A stretch of DNA of 64,000 bases from Collimonas pratensis. Lineage in GTDB: Bacteria > Pseudomonadota > Gammaproteobacteria > Burkholderiales > Burkholderiaceae_D. This document shows positions 10,263 through 18,715 of this stretch, piece by piece (the first letter of the stretch is position 1; each line of letters begins with the position of its first letter). A program made the position numbers and the translations under genes. The DNA is taken from contig NZ_CP013234.1 in assembly GCF_001584185.1 (NCBI RefSeq), positions 3,348,001 through 3,412,000 on the forward strand. The letters run 5' to 3'. The notes beneath the pieces were generated by a model. The model did not search any database, was not told the DNA's origin, and saw only the letters and a list, made by a program, of their open reading frames with translations.

Positions 10263-10492
10263 GAGTAGCGATATCCGATGAAGAATAAGATGCGGCGGCA
10301 AAACATCCAGCAGCCGGACCGCGCTCGACCTGGAGATGTTTCGCGTGGAGACTAGGTTACGGCTAAACAAACTCAACAACACGGGCAGCGCATCAATCTT
10401 CCCTGACAGCTGCCCGTTGTATTTCTGAACCATCTACATCCGCAAACACGCTCGCCGCCAAGCCAAATCGGCCTGGCTGCGGTTTGAAACAA
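10263..10492 (-). other. pstS-pstC intercistronic spacer
   Basis: This 230-bp gap inside the pst operon holds an inverted repeat (listed separately) and a second imperfect one near 10450-10482 (AGCCA/TGGCT with CCGC/GCGG). Such spacers commonly allow pstS mRNA to accumulate above the rest of the operon; that role is an inference here. Confidence 0.5.
10381..10417 (-). repeat. Hairpin between pstS and pstC
   Basis: ACGGGCAGC (10381-10389) pairs perfectly with GCTGCCCGT (10409-10417) around a 19-nt loop, with no U-tract. It probably acts in mRNA processing or stability rather than full termination. Confidence 0.55.
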
Positions 10493-11536
10493 TTACCAGA
10501 CAGCCTTGCCGGCGTTGTCCTTGATCTGCGCTTTCCAGGATTCTTCCACCAGCTTGACGACCGATTCAGGAATCGCAACGTAATCCAGCTCGGTAGCCGA
10601 TTTGCCGCCGTTCTTGTAAGCCCATTCGAAGAACTTCAGGACTTCCTTGCCCTTGGCTGCATCAGCCTGGGTTTTGTGGATCAGGATGAACGAAGCGCTG
10701 GTGATAGGCCAGCTGGTCTTGCCTGCTGCATCGGTGAAGTCAACTGCGAAGCCTGGCGTCTTGGCCCAGTCGGCGCCAGCTGCGGCGGCCTTGAAAGTTT
10801 CATCGTCAGGCTGCACGAAGCCGCCGTCACGATTCTTCAGCTGTGTATGCAGCAGCTTGTTTTTCTTGGCGTAGGCATATTCAACATAGCCGATTGAACC
10901 CTTGATCTTTTGCACGTTGGCGGAAACGCCTTCGTTGCCCTTGCCGCCGACGCCGACTGGCCACTTGACTGCAGTACCGGCGCCAACCCCGCTCTTGAAG
11001 TCAGGGCTGGTCTTCGACAGGTAGCTGGTGAAGACAAAGGAAGTACCGGAACCGTCAGCGCGGTAAACCACGGTGATGTCAGCTGCCGGCAGCTTCACAC
11101 CTGGGTTCAGCGCGGTGATTTCAGGCGCATTCCACTTGGTGACCTTGCCCAGGTAGATATCGGCCAGAACCGGACCGGTCAGCTTGATTTCGCCTGGTGT
11201 CACACCGTCCAGGTTCACGACCGGCACCACGCCGCCCATGATTGCCGGGAATTGCGCCAGGTTGTCAGCGTCCAGGTCTTTCGCTTGCAGCGGCATGTCG
11301 GAAGCACCGAAATCCACGGTCTTGGCTTTGATCTGCTTGATGCCGCCGCCGGAACCGATCGACTGGTAGTTCAGGCTGTTGCCGGTAGCGCCCTTGTAGG
11401 CTTCAGCCCACTTGGAGTAAATCGGATAAGGAAAAGAAGCGCCGGCGCCGGTAATTTCGGCAGCCATGACTGAAGAAACCGCTACTGTCGAACCCATTGC
11501 GAGAATGGCGGCTTTAACGAGGTGATTCAATCGCAT
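10493..11536 (-). CDS. pstS: Periplasmic phosphate-binding protein
   Basis: A 347-aa precursor with a Sec signal peptide (MRLNHLVKAAILAMGSTVAV, cleavage after SSVMA). The mature protein starts EITGAGASFPYPIYSKWA, the PstS signature. Phosphate-contacting motifs are visible at IGSGGGIKQI, DFGASDMPL and RADGSGTSFVF. It delivers phosphate to PstCA. It is the first gene of the operon, directly downstream of a PhoB box, so it should be strongly induced in phosphate starvation. Confidence 0.97.
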   Translation of the reverse strand: MRLNHLVKAAILAMGSTVAVSSVMAAEITGAGASFPYPIYSKWAEAYKGATGNSLNYQSIGSGGGIKQIKAKTVDFGASDMPLQAKDLDADNLAQFPAIMGGVVPVVNLDGVTPGEIKLTGPVLADIYLGKVTKWNAPEITALNPGVKLPAADITVVYRADGSGTSFVFTSYLSKTSPDFKSGVGAGTAVKWPVGVGGKGNEGVSANVQKIKGSIGYVEYAYAKKNKLLHTQLKNRDGGFVQPDDETFKAAAAGADWAKTPGFAVDFTDAAGKTSWPITSASFILIHKTQADAAKGKEVLKFFEWAYKNGGKSATELDYVAIPESVVKLVEESWKAQIKDNAGKAVW

Positions 11537-11644
11537 TTATTACTCCCTTGTTGACTATAGATATGGTGTGCCCAGGTCCAGACTGTTGTGAAATTAATCT
11601 CCTTGCGGGAAGCCGATTTCACAACAGCCCCTAAGACAGGGCGA

Positions 11645-11678
11645 ACTCTAACCAAGATTTATGACAGCTTTATGACGA
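11645..11678 (-). promoter_or_regulatory. PhoB box and -10 element of pstS
   Basis: Minus-strand CGTCATAAAGCTGTCAT (11661-11677) matches the PhoB consensus of two CTGTCAT half-sites separated by 4 bases. Ten bases further downstream is TAGAGT (11645-11650), a 4/6 -10. The spacing is that of PhoB-activated promoters, where the box replaces the -35. Confidence 0.85.
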
Positions 11679-11820
11679 ATAAAAAATGAATGTTAAAGAC
11701 ATCAGGTTGCCAGTAAAATAACAATTGCTGCACTGCAATTTAAAGTGGTTATACTAGGCATGTCGCGCAGATCAGCCCAGCTCTCATAACATTGCAAAAC
11801 CTCTCAAACTCTTCCATTTT

Positions 11821-11853
11821 CTTCATCAAGCTGTCATATTCACTGCATACACT
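11821..11853 (+). promoter_or_regulatory. PhoB box and -10 element of ppk
   Basis: CTTCATCAAGCTGTCAT (11821-11837) is a tandem PhoB half-site pair with one degenerate half. Exactly 10 bases later comes TACACT (11848-11853) as -10. This mirrors the pstS arrangement on the other strand. A CTCTCATAAC half-site-like element lies further upstream at 11781. Confidence 0.75.
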
Positions 11854-11885
11854 CCGCCCTAACCATGAGACCAGCCGCCTGATTC

Positions 11886-14042
11886 ATGAACAAAAAAACC
11901 AAGTCGGACGATGATACGAAGCAACTTAGCGCCCGGTTAGGCGCCAATCCGAGCTTTTTGAATCGCGAATTGTCACAACTTGCTTTCAATCGCCGCGTCA
12001 TGGCCCAGGCAGAAGACCGCCATATACCTCTGCTGGAGCGATTGCGATACTTATGCATAGTCAGCAATAATCTCGATGAATTCTTTGAAGTCCGTATCGC
12101 CAGCCTGCTGGCCAACAGTCAGATTGAAGGGACGAGCACCGAATCGCCGGCCTTGACGGCAGCGCTGGAGCGCACCAGCATCGAATGCCATCAGATCGTC
12201 GACCGCCAATACGCTATCCTCAACCAGACCATCCTGCCGCAGTTGTCTGCCAGCGGCATCCACTTGCTGCGGCACAGCGACCGCAACGAAGAACAGCGGG
12301 CCTGGGTCAAAGCCTTCTTCGACCAGGAAATCCGGCCGCTGCTGACTCCCATAGGACTGGATCCAGCCCACCCCTTCCCCCAAGTCGTCAACAAAAGCCT
12401 GAATTTCATTGTCGAGATGGCTGGCAAGGACGCCTTCGGGCGCAGCACCTCGATCGCCATCATCAAGGCGCCGCGGGTGCTGCCGCGCGTGATCCGCCTG
12501 CCGGACGAGCTGTCGCCCAGCGGCGCCTCGTTCTGCCTGCTGTCATCGATCATCCATGCCCACATCGGCGATCTGTTCAGCGGACGGCAGATACTTGCCT
12601 ACTCGCAGTTCCGGGTCACCCGCAACAGCGACCTGTGGGTGGATGAAGAAGAAGTGAAAAACCTGCGGCAGGCCCTGCAAAGCGAATTGCAGAGCCGCCA
12701 GTTCGGCGTCGCCGTCAGGCTGGAAGTGGCGCGCAACTGCCCGCACCATCTGGCGCACTTCCTGCTCGAACAGTTCACCATCGCTCCGAATCGGCTATAT
12801 GCCGTCGACGGCCCGGTCAACATGGTGCGGCTGTCGGAAATGATCGACCAGATCAACGTTCCTGCGTTGCGCTTCCCTCCCTTCGCCGCCGGCATGCCGC
12901 CACAGTTCGACTCTGGCGGCGACATTTTCGAGCAGTTGAAGCAGAAAGACATCCTGCTGCACCACCCCTTCCAGTCGTTCCAGCCGGTAGTCGATTTCGT
13001 CCGCTCGGCGGCTTTCGAAGCCAATGTGGTGGCAATCAAGCAGACGATTTACCGCACCGGCATGAATTCCGACCTGATGGAAGCGCTGATCCTGGCGGCG
13101 CAACGCGGCAAGGAAGTCACCGTGGTGGTGGAGCTGATGGCGCGCTTCGACGAAGAAGCCAATATCAACTGGGCCGACAAGCTGGAGCGCGCCGGCGCCC
13201 AAGTGGTGTACGGCGTGGTCGGCCTGAAAACCCATGCCAAGCTGTCGCTGGTGATCCGCCGCGAGCGCGACAAGGACGGCAACGGCGAGCTGCGCTATTA
13301 CGCCCACCTCGGCACCGGCAACTACCACCCGACCACCACCAAGCTGTACACCGACTTTGGCCTGCTCACCTCGAACCAGAAGCTGGCGACCGAGGTCAAC
13401 GAAGTCTTCATGCACCTGACCAGCTTGACCAAGCCCAAGAAGATGGATTACCTGTGGCTGGCGCCGTTCCTGCTGCAAAAGGAAATCATCCGCGCCATCC
13501 ATAATGAAGCCGAAATTGCCCGCAAGGGCCGGCCGGCGCGCATCGTCGCCAAGATGAACGCCTTGCTGGACGAATCGGTCATCCGCGCCCTCTACGAAGC
13601 GTCGGCCGACGGCGTCAAGATCGAACTGATCGTCCGCGGCGCCTGTGCGCTCAGGCCCGGCGTTCCCGGCCTGTCCGAGAATATCCATGTGCGCTCCATC
13701 ATCGGCCGCTTCCTGGAGCACAGCCGCATCTATTACTTCCGCAACAATCTGCAGCACGATGTTTACCTGGCGAGCGCCGACTGGATGAACCGCAATCTGT
13801 TCCGCCGGGTCGAAGTCGGCTTCCCGGTGCTTGACAAGACGCTCAAGCGGCGTGTCATCAACGAAGGCCTGATGCCTTACTTAAAAGACAACACCAATGC
13901 CTGGGTGCTAGGATCAGACGGCAACTGGAACAAACCCAAGCAGCATCGGCGGCAAAAGCAATACAATGCCCAGCGCCACCTGATGCTGGCGCTGGGCGCG
14001 CTTGCGCCCTCCCATACCGCCACCCACTCGGCAAACAAGTGA
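11886..14042 (+). CDS. ppk: Polyphosphate kinase 1
   Basis: A 718-aa PPK1 that polymerises the gamma-phosphate of ATP into inorganic polyphosphate at the inner membrane. The N-terminal domain starts at FLNRELSQLAFNRRVMAQ. The catalytic domains contain VKTH-type LKTHAKLSLVIRR with the autophosphorylated His450, and GRFLEHSRIYYF with His612, equivalent to the two essential histidines of E. coli PPK. HLGTGNYHPTTTKLYTD is also conserved. It is divergent from pstS, has its own PhoB box and is followed 13 bp later by sixA. No ppx is present in the window. Confidence 0.96.
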   Translation: MNKKTKSDDDTKQLSARLGANPSFLNRELSQLAFNRRVMAQAEDRHIPLLERLRYLCIVSNNLDEFFEVRIASLLANSQIEGTSTESPALTAALERTSIECHQIVDRQYAILNQTILPQLSASGIHLLRHSDRNEEQRAWVKAFFDQEIRPLLTPIGLDPAHPFPQVVNKSLNFIVEMAGKDAFGRSTSIAIIKAPRVLPRVIRLPDELSPSGASFCLLSSIIHAHIGDLFSGRQILAYSQFRVTRNSDLWVDEEEVKNLRQALQSELQSRQFGVAVRLEVARNCPHHLAHFLLEQFTIAPNRLYAVDGPVNMVRLSEMIDQINVPALRFPPFAAGMPPQFDSGGDIFEQLKQKDILLHHPFQSFQPVVDFVRSAAFEANVVAIKQTIYRTGMNSDLMEALILAAQRGKEVTVVVELMARFDEEANINWADKLERAGAQVVYGVVGLKTHAKLSLVIRRERDKDGNGELRYYAHLGTGNYHPTTTKLYTDFGLLTSNQKLATEVNEVFMHLTSLTKPKKMDYLWLAPFLLQKEIIRAIHNEAEIARKGRPARIVAKMNALLDESVIRALYEASADGVKIELIVRGACALRPGVPGLSENIHVRSIIGRFLEHSRIYYFRNNLQHDVYLASADWMNRNLFRRVEVGFPVLDKTLKRRVINEGLMPYLKDNTNAWVLGSDGNWNKPKQHRRQKQYNAQRHLMLALGALAPSHTATHSANK

Positions 14043-14055
14043 GCAAGGAAACAAC

Positions 14056-14514
14056 ATGGAATTGATCCTATGGCGTCACGCAGAGGCGGAAATCGGCGAA
14101 CCGGACGAGGGCCGCGCCCTGACCGGCAAAGGCCACAAGCAGGCATGGAAAATGGCCGACTGGCTGGACCGCAACCTGCCGCACAGTTGCAAGATCATCA
14201 GCAGCCCTGCCACCCGCACGGTGCAGACCGCCGAGGCGCTGGGCCGCAAATTCAAGACGCATCCCGACCTCGCCCCCGACTGCAGCGCCGCGCAGCTGCT
14301 GGCGGTCGCCAACTGGCCCAACAACCGCGAACCGGTCCTGATCATCGGCCACCAGCCGACGCTGGGCCAGGCCGCAGCCTTGCTGGTGGCCGGCCATATG
14401 CAAGAATGGTCGATCAGGAAAGGCAACGTCTGGTGGATTGCACAACGCGAGCGCGGCGACATCACTACCAACTTCCTGAAGGCCGTCATGTCGCCGGACC
14501 TGATCGCCAAATAG
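14056..14514 (+). CDS. sixA: Phosphohistidine phosphatase SixA-like
   Basis: A 152-aa histidine-phosphatase (phosphoglycerate-mutase fold) protein. The catalytic RHAE motif has the nucleophile His8 right at the N-terminus. SSPATRTVQTAE supplies the second arginine and IIGHQPTLGQ the second histidine. SixA removes phosphate from phosphohistidines, for example on HPt domains or PTSNtr. I use ATG 14056, preceded by AAGGAA, rather than an in-frame upstream ATG that lies inside ppk. Being 13 bp behind ppk suggests co-transcription and PhoB control. Confidence 0.88.
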   Translation: MELILWRHAEAEIGEPDEGRALTGKGHKQAWKMADWLDRNLPHSCKIISSPATRTVQTAEALGRKFKTHPDLAPDCSAAQLLAVANWPNNREPVLIIGHQPTLGQAAALLVAGHMQEWSIRKGNVWWIAQRERGDITTNFLKAVMSPDLIAK

Positions 14515-14618
14515 AAGCTTGCTCGAAAACCTGCATGGCGCGCTGGCAGGTGGTATATTTGCGGCCAACCGTTTAAATGTATTTCGATTTATACCGTTGT
14601 TGTGAAACTACAGGATTT

Positions 14619-14647
14619 TTGCGGCATTTCTGTGCATAAGATAAAAT
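14619..14647 (+). promoter_or_regulatory. Candidate sigma70 promoter of phaZ
   Basis: TTGCGG (14619-14624), a 17-base spacer and TAAAAT (14642-14647, 5/6) lie about 66 bases before the phaZ start codon. Confidence 0.5.
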
Positions 14648-14712
14648 GGGACGTGCATTGCATAATTTGCAACACCTGATCCCGTTGTACTGGACCACCC
14701 GAGAGGTAAGGC

Positions 14713-15948
14713 ATGCTCTATCAATTTCACGAATTCAACCGTTCTTTGCTGCATCCGCTGGTGCAATGGGCGGACGCCGGCACCAGGCTGTTCACCGATC
14801 CGATCTCGCCGCTGGCCCACACGCCGTTCGCGCAACGCATCGCTGCCGGCTACGAGCTGATGTACCGCATCGGCAAGGACTATGAAAAGCCGACCTTCGA
14901 CATCACCAGTACGCTGATCAAGGACAAAGAAGTCGGGATTACCGAGGCAGTCGCCACCTCCCTGCCGTTTTGCCGTTTGTTGCATTTCAAGAAAGATTTG
15001 AGCAACAAGGAAATCGCCGCCCTGAAGCAGCCGACCGTGTTGCTGGTGGCGCCGCTGTCCGGCCACCACTCGACCCTGCTGCGCGACACCGTGCGCGGCC
15101 TGCTGCCAGAACACGATGTCTACATCACCGACTGGACCGACGCCCGCATGGTACCTGCCAGCGCCGGCGCTTTCCACCTGCATGACTATATATATTACGT
15201 ACAAGCTTTCATCCGCCTGCTAGGTCCGGACCTGCACGTGATTTCCGTCTGCCAGCCAACCGTGCCTGTATTGGCGGCGATTTCGTTGATGGCGACCGAG
15301 AAAGACAGCCATCTGCCGAAAAGCATGACCATGATGGGCGGCCCGATCGATCCGCGCAAATCGCCGACCGAAGTCAACAACCTGGCCACCGACAAGCCGT
15401 TCAGCTGGTTCGAAAACACCGTCATCTATAGCGTCCCGGCCAATTACCCCGGCTTCGGCCGCAAGGTCTATCCAGGCTTCCTGCAGCACGCCGGCTTTGT
15501 CGCCATGAATCGCAGCCGCCATGCCCAGAGCCACTGGGATTTCTACATGCACCTGCGCGAAGGCGACAACGAATCCGCGGAAAGCCATCGCAAGTTCTAC
15601 GACGAATACAATGCAGTGCTGGACATGCCGGCCGAGTATTATCTGGAAACGATCAAGACCGTATTCCAGGATTTCAGCCTGCCGCAAGGCACTTGGGAAA
15701 TCGAAGGCAAGCTGGTGCGGCCGCAGGACATCAAGACTGTGGCGCTGTTCACCATCGAAGGCGAGCTGGACGACATTTCGGGTCCGGGACAAACCCAGGC
15801 CGCCCACGATCTGTGCAGCGCCATCCCGAAAGCCAAGAAACAGCATTTCACGGCTGAAAAATGCGGCCATTTCGGCATCTTCTCCGGCCGCCGCTGGCGC
15901 GAGATCATTTGCCCGAAAATAACCGCGTTCATCAAAGCCAACGCCTGA
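14713..15948 (+). CDS. phaZ: Intracellular polyhydroxybutyrate depolymerase
   Basis: A 411-aa intracellular PHB depolymerase that mobilises storage granules to 3-hydroxybutyrate oligomers. It matches the Ralstonia PhaZ1 type throughout (MLYQFHEFNRSLLHPL at the start, DWTDARMVPASAGAFHLHDY, PWMTMMGGPID-like TMMGGPIDPRKSPT). The nucleophile elbow is VISVCQPTVPVLAA, with Cys180 in place of the serine of extracellular depolymerases. There is no signal peptide. ATG 14713 is preceded by AGAGG. A terminator follows, so the gene is a single unit and indicates that the organism makes PHB. Confidence 0.93.
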   Translation: MLYQFHEFNRSLLHPLVQWADAGTRLFTDPISPLAHTPFAQRIAAGYELMYRIGKDYEKPTFDITSTLIKDKEVGITEAVATSLPFCRLLHFKKDLSNKEIAALKQPTVLLVAPLSGHHSTLLRDTVRGLLPEHDVYITDWTDARMVPASAGAFHLHDYIYYVQAFIRLLGPDLHVISVCQPTVPVLAAISLMATEKDSHLPKSMTMMGGPIDPRKSPTEVNNLATDKPFSWFENTVIYSVPANYPGFGRKVYPGFLQHAGFVAMNRSRHAQSHWDFYMHLREGDNESAESHRKFYDEYNAVLDMPAEYYLETIKTVFQDFSLPQGTWEIEGKLVRPQDIKTVALFTIEGELDDISGPGQTQAAHDLCSAIPKAKKQHFTAEKCGHFGIFSGRRWREIICPKITAFIKANA

Positions 15949-15981
15949 ACGTTAGCGCTATCGCCTGATGCCGCAGCGATC

Positions 15982-16012
15982 AAGCCGTTCCTTGCACAGG
16001 AACGGCTTTTTT
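15982..16012 (+). terminator. Terminator of phaZ
   Basis: AAGCCGTTCCT / AGGAACGGCTT, an 11-bp perfect stem with a TGCAC loop followed by a T-run. Confidence 0.92.
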
Positions 16013-16057
16013 CATTTGGCGGGCCGGCGCCATGCAGCGCCGGCCTGACAGCCCCGG

Positions 16058-16063
16058 TATAAT
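16058..16063 (+). promoter_or_regulatory. TATAAT immediately upstream of the rnfB-like gene
   Basis: A perfect -10 hexamer ends seven bases before the ATG at 16071. If used, transcription would begin at or next to the A of the start codon, giving a leaderless mRNA. No acceptable -35 is found at 16-18 bases. Confidence 0.35.
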
Positions 16064-16070
16064 ACGGGCC

Positions 16071-16805
16071 ATGTTGTCATCACCCAGCCTCCCGCCGCCA
16101 GTGCCCGCGCCATCCTCGCCCTCCCTCGCCGACCGCATCGAAGCGCTGCTGCCGCAGACCCAATGCACCAAGTGTGGCTATCCCGCCTGCCGGCCGTATG
16201 CCGAAGCCATCGCCGACGGTAGCGCCAGCTATAACCAGTGCCCGCCTGGCGGCCAGGAAGGCGTAGCACGGCTGGCGCATCTGCTGCAATTGCCGCCGAT
16301 TGCGCTCAACCCCTTGAACGGCGCCGAACGCCCGCGCCCGGTTGCCGTCATCGATGAAGCTGTCTGCATCGGCTGTACGCTTTGCATCCAGGCTTGCCCG
16401 GTCGATGCAATTGCCGGCGCCGCTAAACAGATGCATACGGTCATCGCCGATCTTTGCACCGGCTGCGACCTGTGCGTTGCGCCCTGCCCGGTGGACTGCA
16501 TTGCGATGGTGGATGCCAGCGCCGGTCAAACCGGCTGGGATGCCTGGACCCAGCAGCAGGCCGACGATGCCCGCGCGCGCCATGATTTCCGCAGCTTCCG
16601 GCTGCATCGCGAGAAACAGGAAAATGACGACCGCCTGGCGGCCAAGGCAGCCGAGAAGCTGAAAGCAGTCGCCGCGGAATCGGCTTCAACGCCGGAACAG
16701 CAAGCCGAACAGTTGCGTAAGAAAGCCATCATCCAGGCGGCCATCGAACGCGCCCGCCTGAAGAAAGAACAACAAGCCGAACAAGCTGCCAAGGACTCGC
16801 CATGA
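16071..16805 (+). CDS. RnfB/RsxB-like ferredoxin (orphan electron-transfer subunit B)
   Basis: A 244-aa iron-sulfur protein. After a Pro/Ser-rich N-terminus comes an Fe-S domain with cysteines in [17 protein letters not shown] and NQCPPGG. Two 4Fe-4S ferredoxin motifs follow, [15 protein letters not shown] and [15 protein letters not shown]. The C-terminus is a long charged Ala/Lys/Glu helix (about 185-244), probably coiled coil. Canonical RnfB has an N-terminal membrane anchor; none is visible here and no other rnf genes are adjacent. It overlaps nth by 4 bases (ATGA), implying co-expression with endonuclease III. The start at 16071 is chosen over an ATG at 16032 because TATAAT lies between them. 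Confidence 0.85.
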   Translation: MLSSPSLPPPVPAPSSPSLADRIEALLPQTQCTKCGYPACRPYAEAIADGSASYNQCPPGGQEGVARLAHLLQLPPIALNPLNGAERPRPVAVIDEAVCIGCTLCIQACPVDAIAGAAKQMHTVIADLCTGCDLCVAPCPVDCIAMVDASAGQTGWDAWTQQQADDARARHDFRSFRLHREKQENDDRLAAKAAEKLKAVAAESASTPEQQAEQLRKKAIIQAAIERARLKKEQQAEQAAKDSP

Positions 16806-17451
16806 ACGCCGAAAAACGCCGGGAAATCTTCACCCGCTTGCGCGCAGCGCTGCCGCATCCGACCACGGAACTGGAATACACCTCGCCGTTCGAGCTGCTG
16901 ATTTCGGTGATCCTGTCGGCCCAGGCGACAGACGTCTCGGTCAACAAGGCGACCCGCAAGCTGTACCCGATCGCCAACACGCCGGCGCAGATCCATGCGC
17001 TGGGTGTCGATGGCCTGATCCCGTACATCCAGACCATCGGCCTGTACCGCACCAAGGCCAAGAACGTGATCGAAACCTGCCGCATGCTGGTGGAACTGCA
17101 CGATGGCCAGGTGCCCCGCATCCGCGAGCAGCTGGAAGCGCTGCCCGGGTCGGCCGCAAGACCGCCAACGTGGTGCTGAATACCGCTTTCGGCGTGCCGA
17201 CGATTGCCGTCGATACGCATATTTTCAGGGTATCCAACCGCACCGGAATCGCCCCCGGCAAGGATGTCGACGCGGTCGAGCACAAGCTGATGAAGCTGGT
17301 GCCCACTGAGTTCCTGCTGGACGCCCACCACTGGCTGATCCTGCATGGCCGCTATACCTGCATCGCCCGCAAGCCGCTGTGCTGGAATTGCAGCATCGCC
17401 GACCTGTGCGATTTCAAGGCGAAAACGCCGCTGCCGGAAAAAGGAGTCTGA
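16802..17451 (+). pseudogene. nth: Endonuclease III, interrupted by a single-base frameshift
   Basis: The gene encodes the base-excision-repair glycosylase/AP lyase for oxidised pyrimidines. The first part (16802 to about 17146) reads [18 protein letters not shown] through IREQLEALPG. The second part, in a different frame (about 17147-17451), carries the rest, including VDTHIFRVSNR with the catalytic Asp and the C-x6-C-x2-C-x5-C iron-sulfur cluster. The break falls in the helix-hairpin-helix GVGRKTA, which holds the catalytic Lys. CCCGGGTCGGCCGC is present where CCCGGCGTCGGCCGC would restore Pro-Gly-Val-Gly-Arg, so one C appears to be missing near 17145-17147. All other motifs are intact, so a recent mutation or sequencing error is likely. 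Confidence 0.88.
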
Positions 17452-17455
17452 TTCC

Positions 17456-18154
17456 ATGTCGCACTCTCATCCGCATACTGAACATCACTTTGAAGCCAGC
17501 GACACGGTACGCGATATCGTGATCGGCATGGCCGACGGCCTCACGGTACCGTTCGCGCTGGCGGCCGGCATCAGCGGCGCCGCGGTCGGTATCGATATCG
17601 TGGTCACCGCCGGCGTCGCCGAAATCGCCGCCGGCTCGATCGCCATGGGCCTGGGCGGCTACCTGGCCGGCCGCACCCAGCGGCAGCATTATTATGCCGA
17701 GCGCGAACGCGAAGAGCAGGAAATCCTCAAGGTACCGCATCGCGAACGCAAGGAAGTGATCGACATCATGGCGCAATACGGCGTCACCAGGCAGGAATGC
17801 GAACCGATGCTGGCCGGGCTGGAACGCAACCCGGTGGCCTGGCGCGACTTCATGATGCGCTTTGAACTGGGACTGGAAGAGCCGCAAGCGGGCGCCGCCA
17901 GAAAAAGCGCCGTCACTATCGCTCTCTCCTATCTGGTCGGTGGCCTGATTCCGCTGGCGCCGTACATGCTGATGCACTCGATTCCGCAAGCGCTGGCGGT
18001 TTCCACCGCGGTCACATTGCTGGCCTTGTTCATCTTCGGTTTCCTCAAAGGCAGCGTCACCGGCACCGGCGCTTTCAAGTCAGCGCTGCAAACCCTGATG
18101 GTGGGCGGCCTGGCCGCCGCCGCCGCCTTTTCCATCGCCAGACTGATCAGTTGA
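17456..18154 (+). CDS. VIT1/CCC1-family iron/manganese transporter
   Basis: A 232-aa membrane protein of the vacuolar iron transporter family, which moves Fe2+ or Mn2+ out of the cytoplasm. The first transmembrane helix has the family signature DIVIGMADGLTVPFALAAGISG. The second contains AGVAEIAAGSIAMGLGGYLAGRTQ. A cytoplasmic Glu-rich segment (EREREEQEILKVPHRERKEV), probably metal-binding, separates these from three C-terminal helices. The His-rich start MSHSHPHTEHH may also bind metal. A good AAGGAG ribosome site sits just upstream, 4 bases after the nth stop, so it probably belongs to the same transcript. Confidence 0.9.
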   Translation: MSHSHPHTEHHFEASDTVRDIVIGMADGLTVPFALAAGISGAAVGIDIVVTAGVAEIAAGSIAMGLGGYLAGRTQRQHYYAEREREEQEILKVPHRERKEVIDIMAQYGVTRQECEPMLAGLERNPVAWRDFMMRFELGLEEPQAGAARKSAVTIALSYLVGGLIPLAPYMLMHSIPQALAVSTAVTLLALFIFGFLKGSVTGTGAFKSALQTLMVGGLAAAAAFSIARLIS

Positions 18155-18160
18155 GACTCC

Positions 18161-18586
18161 ATGTTTAATCCATCCCAAGACGATGTCCGCCGCTTCTTTT
18201 GCGAGACCTACCGCAAGCATCGCGCCGGCGAAATCCTGACGCCGCTGGAAGCCATCGCCAGCGACTGGCTGGACCAGCATCCTGAATACGCAGACGACCT
18301 GAAAGATGTCGACGCCGCACTGGGCGCCGACTACTCCGTGGAAAACGGCCAGACCAACCCTTTCCTGCACCTGTCCATGCATCTGTCAATCGCAGAGCAG
18401 ATCTCGATCGACCAGCCACCGGGAATCAAGGCTGCAGCAACGGCCCTGACGCAACGGCTGCAATCCGAGCACGAGGCCTATCATCAGATCATGGAATGCC
18501 TGGGCCAGATGATATGGAATTCGCAACGCAGCGGCTTGCCGCCGGATGGCGCCGCCTATATCGACTGCGTCAGGAAACGCGTCTAA
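18161..18586 (+). CDS. DUF1841 family protein
   Basis: A 141-aa cytoplasmic protein of the DUF1841 family, widespread in beta- and gammaproteobacteria. It starts FNPSQDDVRRFFCETYRKHRAGEILTPLE and has the conserved central NPFLHLSMHLSIAEQISIDQP and a His-containing helix SEHEAYHQIMECLGQMIW. The His spacing suggests possible metal binding, but no function is established. It is only 6 bp after the VIT-type transporter, completing a likely rnfB-nth-VIT-DUF1841 operon. Confidence 0.85.
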   Translation: MFNPSQDDVRRFFCETYRKHRAGEILTPLEAIASDWLDQHPEYADDLKDVDAALGADYSVENGQTNPFLHLSMHLSIAEQISIDQPPGIKAAATALTQRLQSEHEAYHQIMECLGQMIWNSQRSGLPPDGAAYIDCVRKRV

Positions 18587-18640
18587 CCCAATTCCCAACG
18601 GCGGGATTCTTACCCCTGTGCCTGCGATACATCAGCCGCA

Positions 18641-18669
18641 AAAAAAACGCCTGGATCGCAATCCAGGCG
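18641..18669 (-). terminator. Terminator of the czcCBA-like operon
   Basis: CGCCTGGAT / ATCCAGGCG (18648-18669) with a CGCA loop; read on the minus strand it is followed by a run of eight T. Confidence 0.92.
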
Positions 18670-18715
18670 CGTAAACCCAAGGGGACGTTTGGGCGGGAAC
18701 CGGTTCTCTGTCACT

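Noticed and set aside
12795..13757. 320-codon open frame on the minus strand inside ppk
   Set aside because: Ppk motifs on the plus strand are continuous; the opposite frame has no recognisable domain and is a high-GC artefact.
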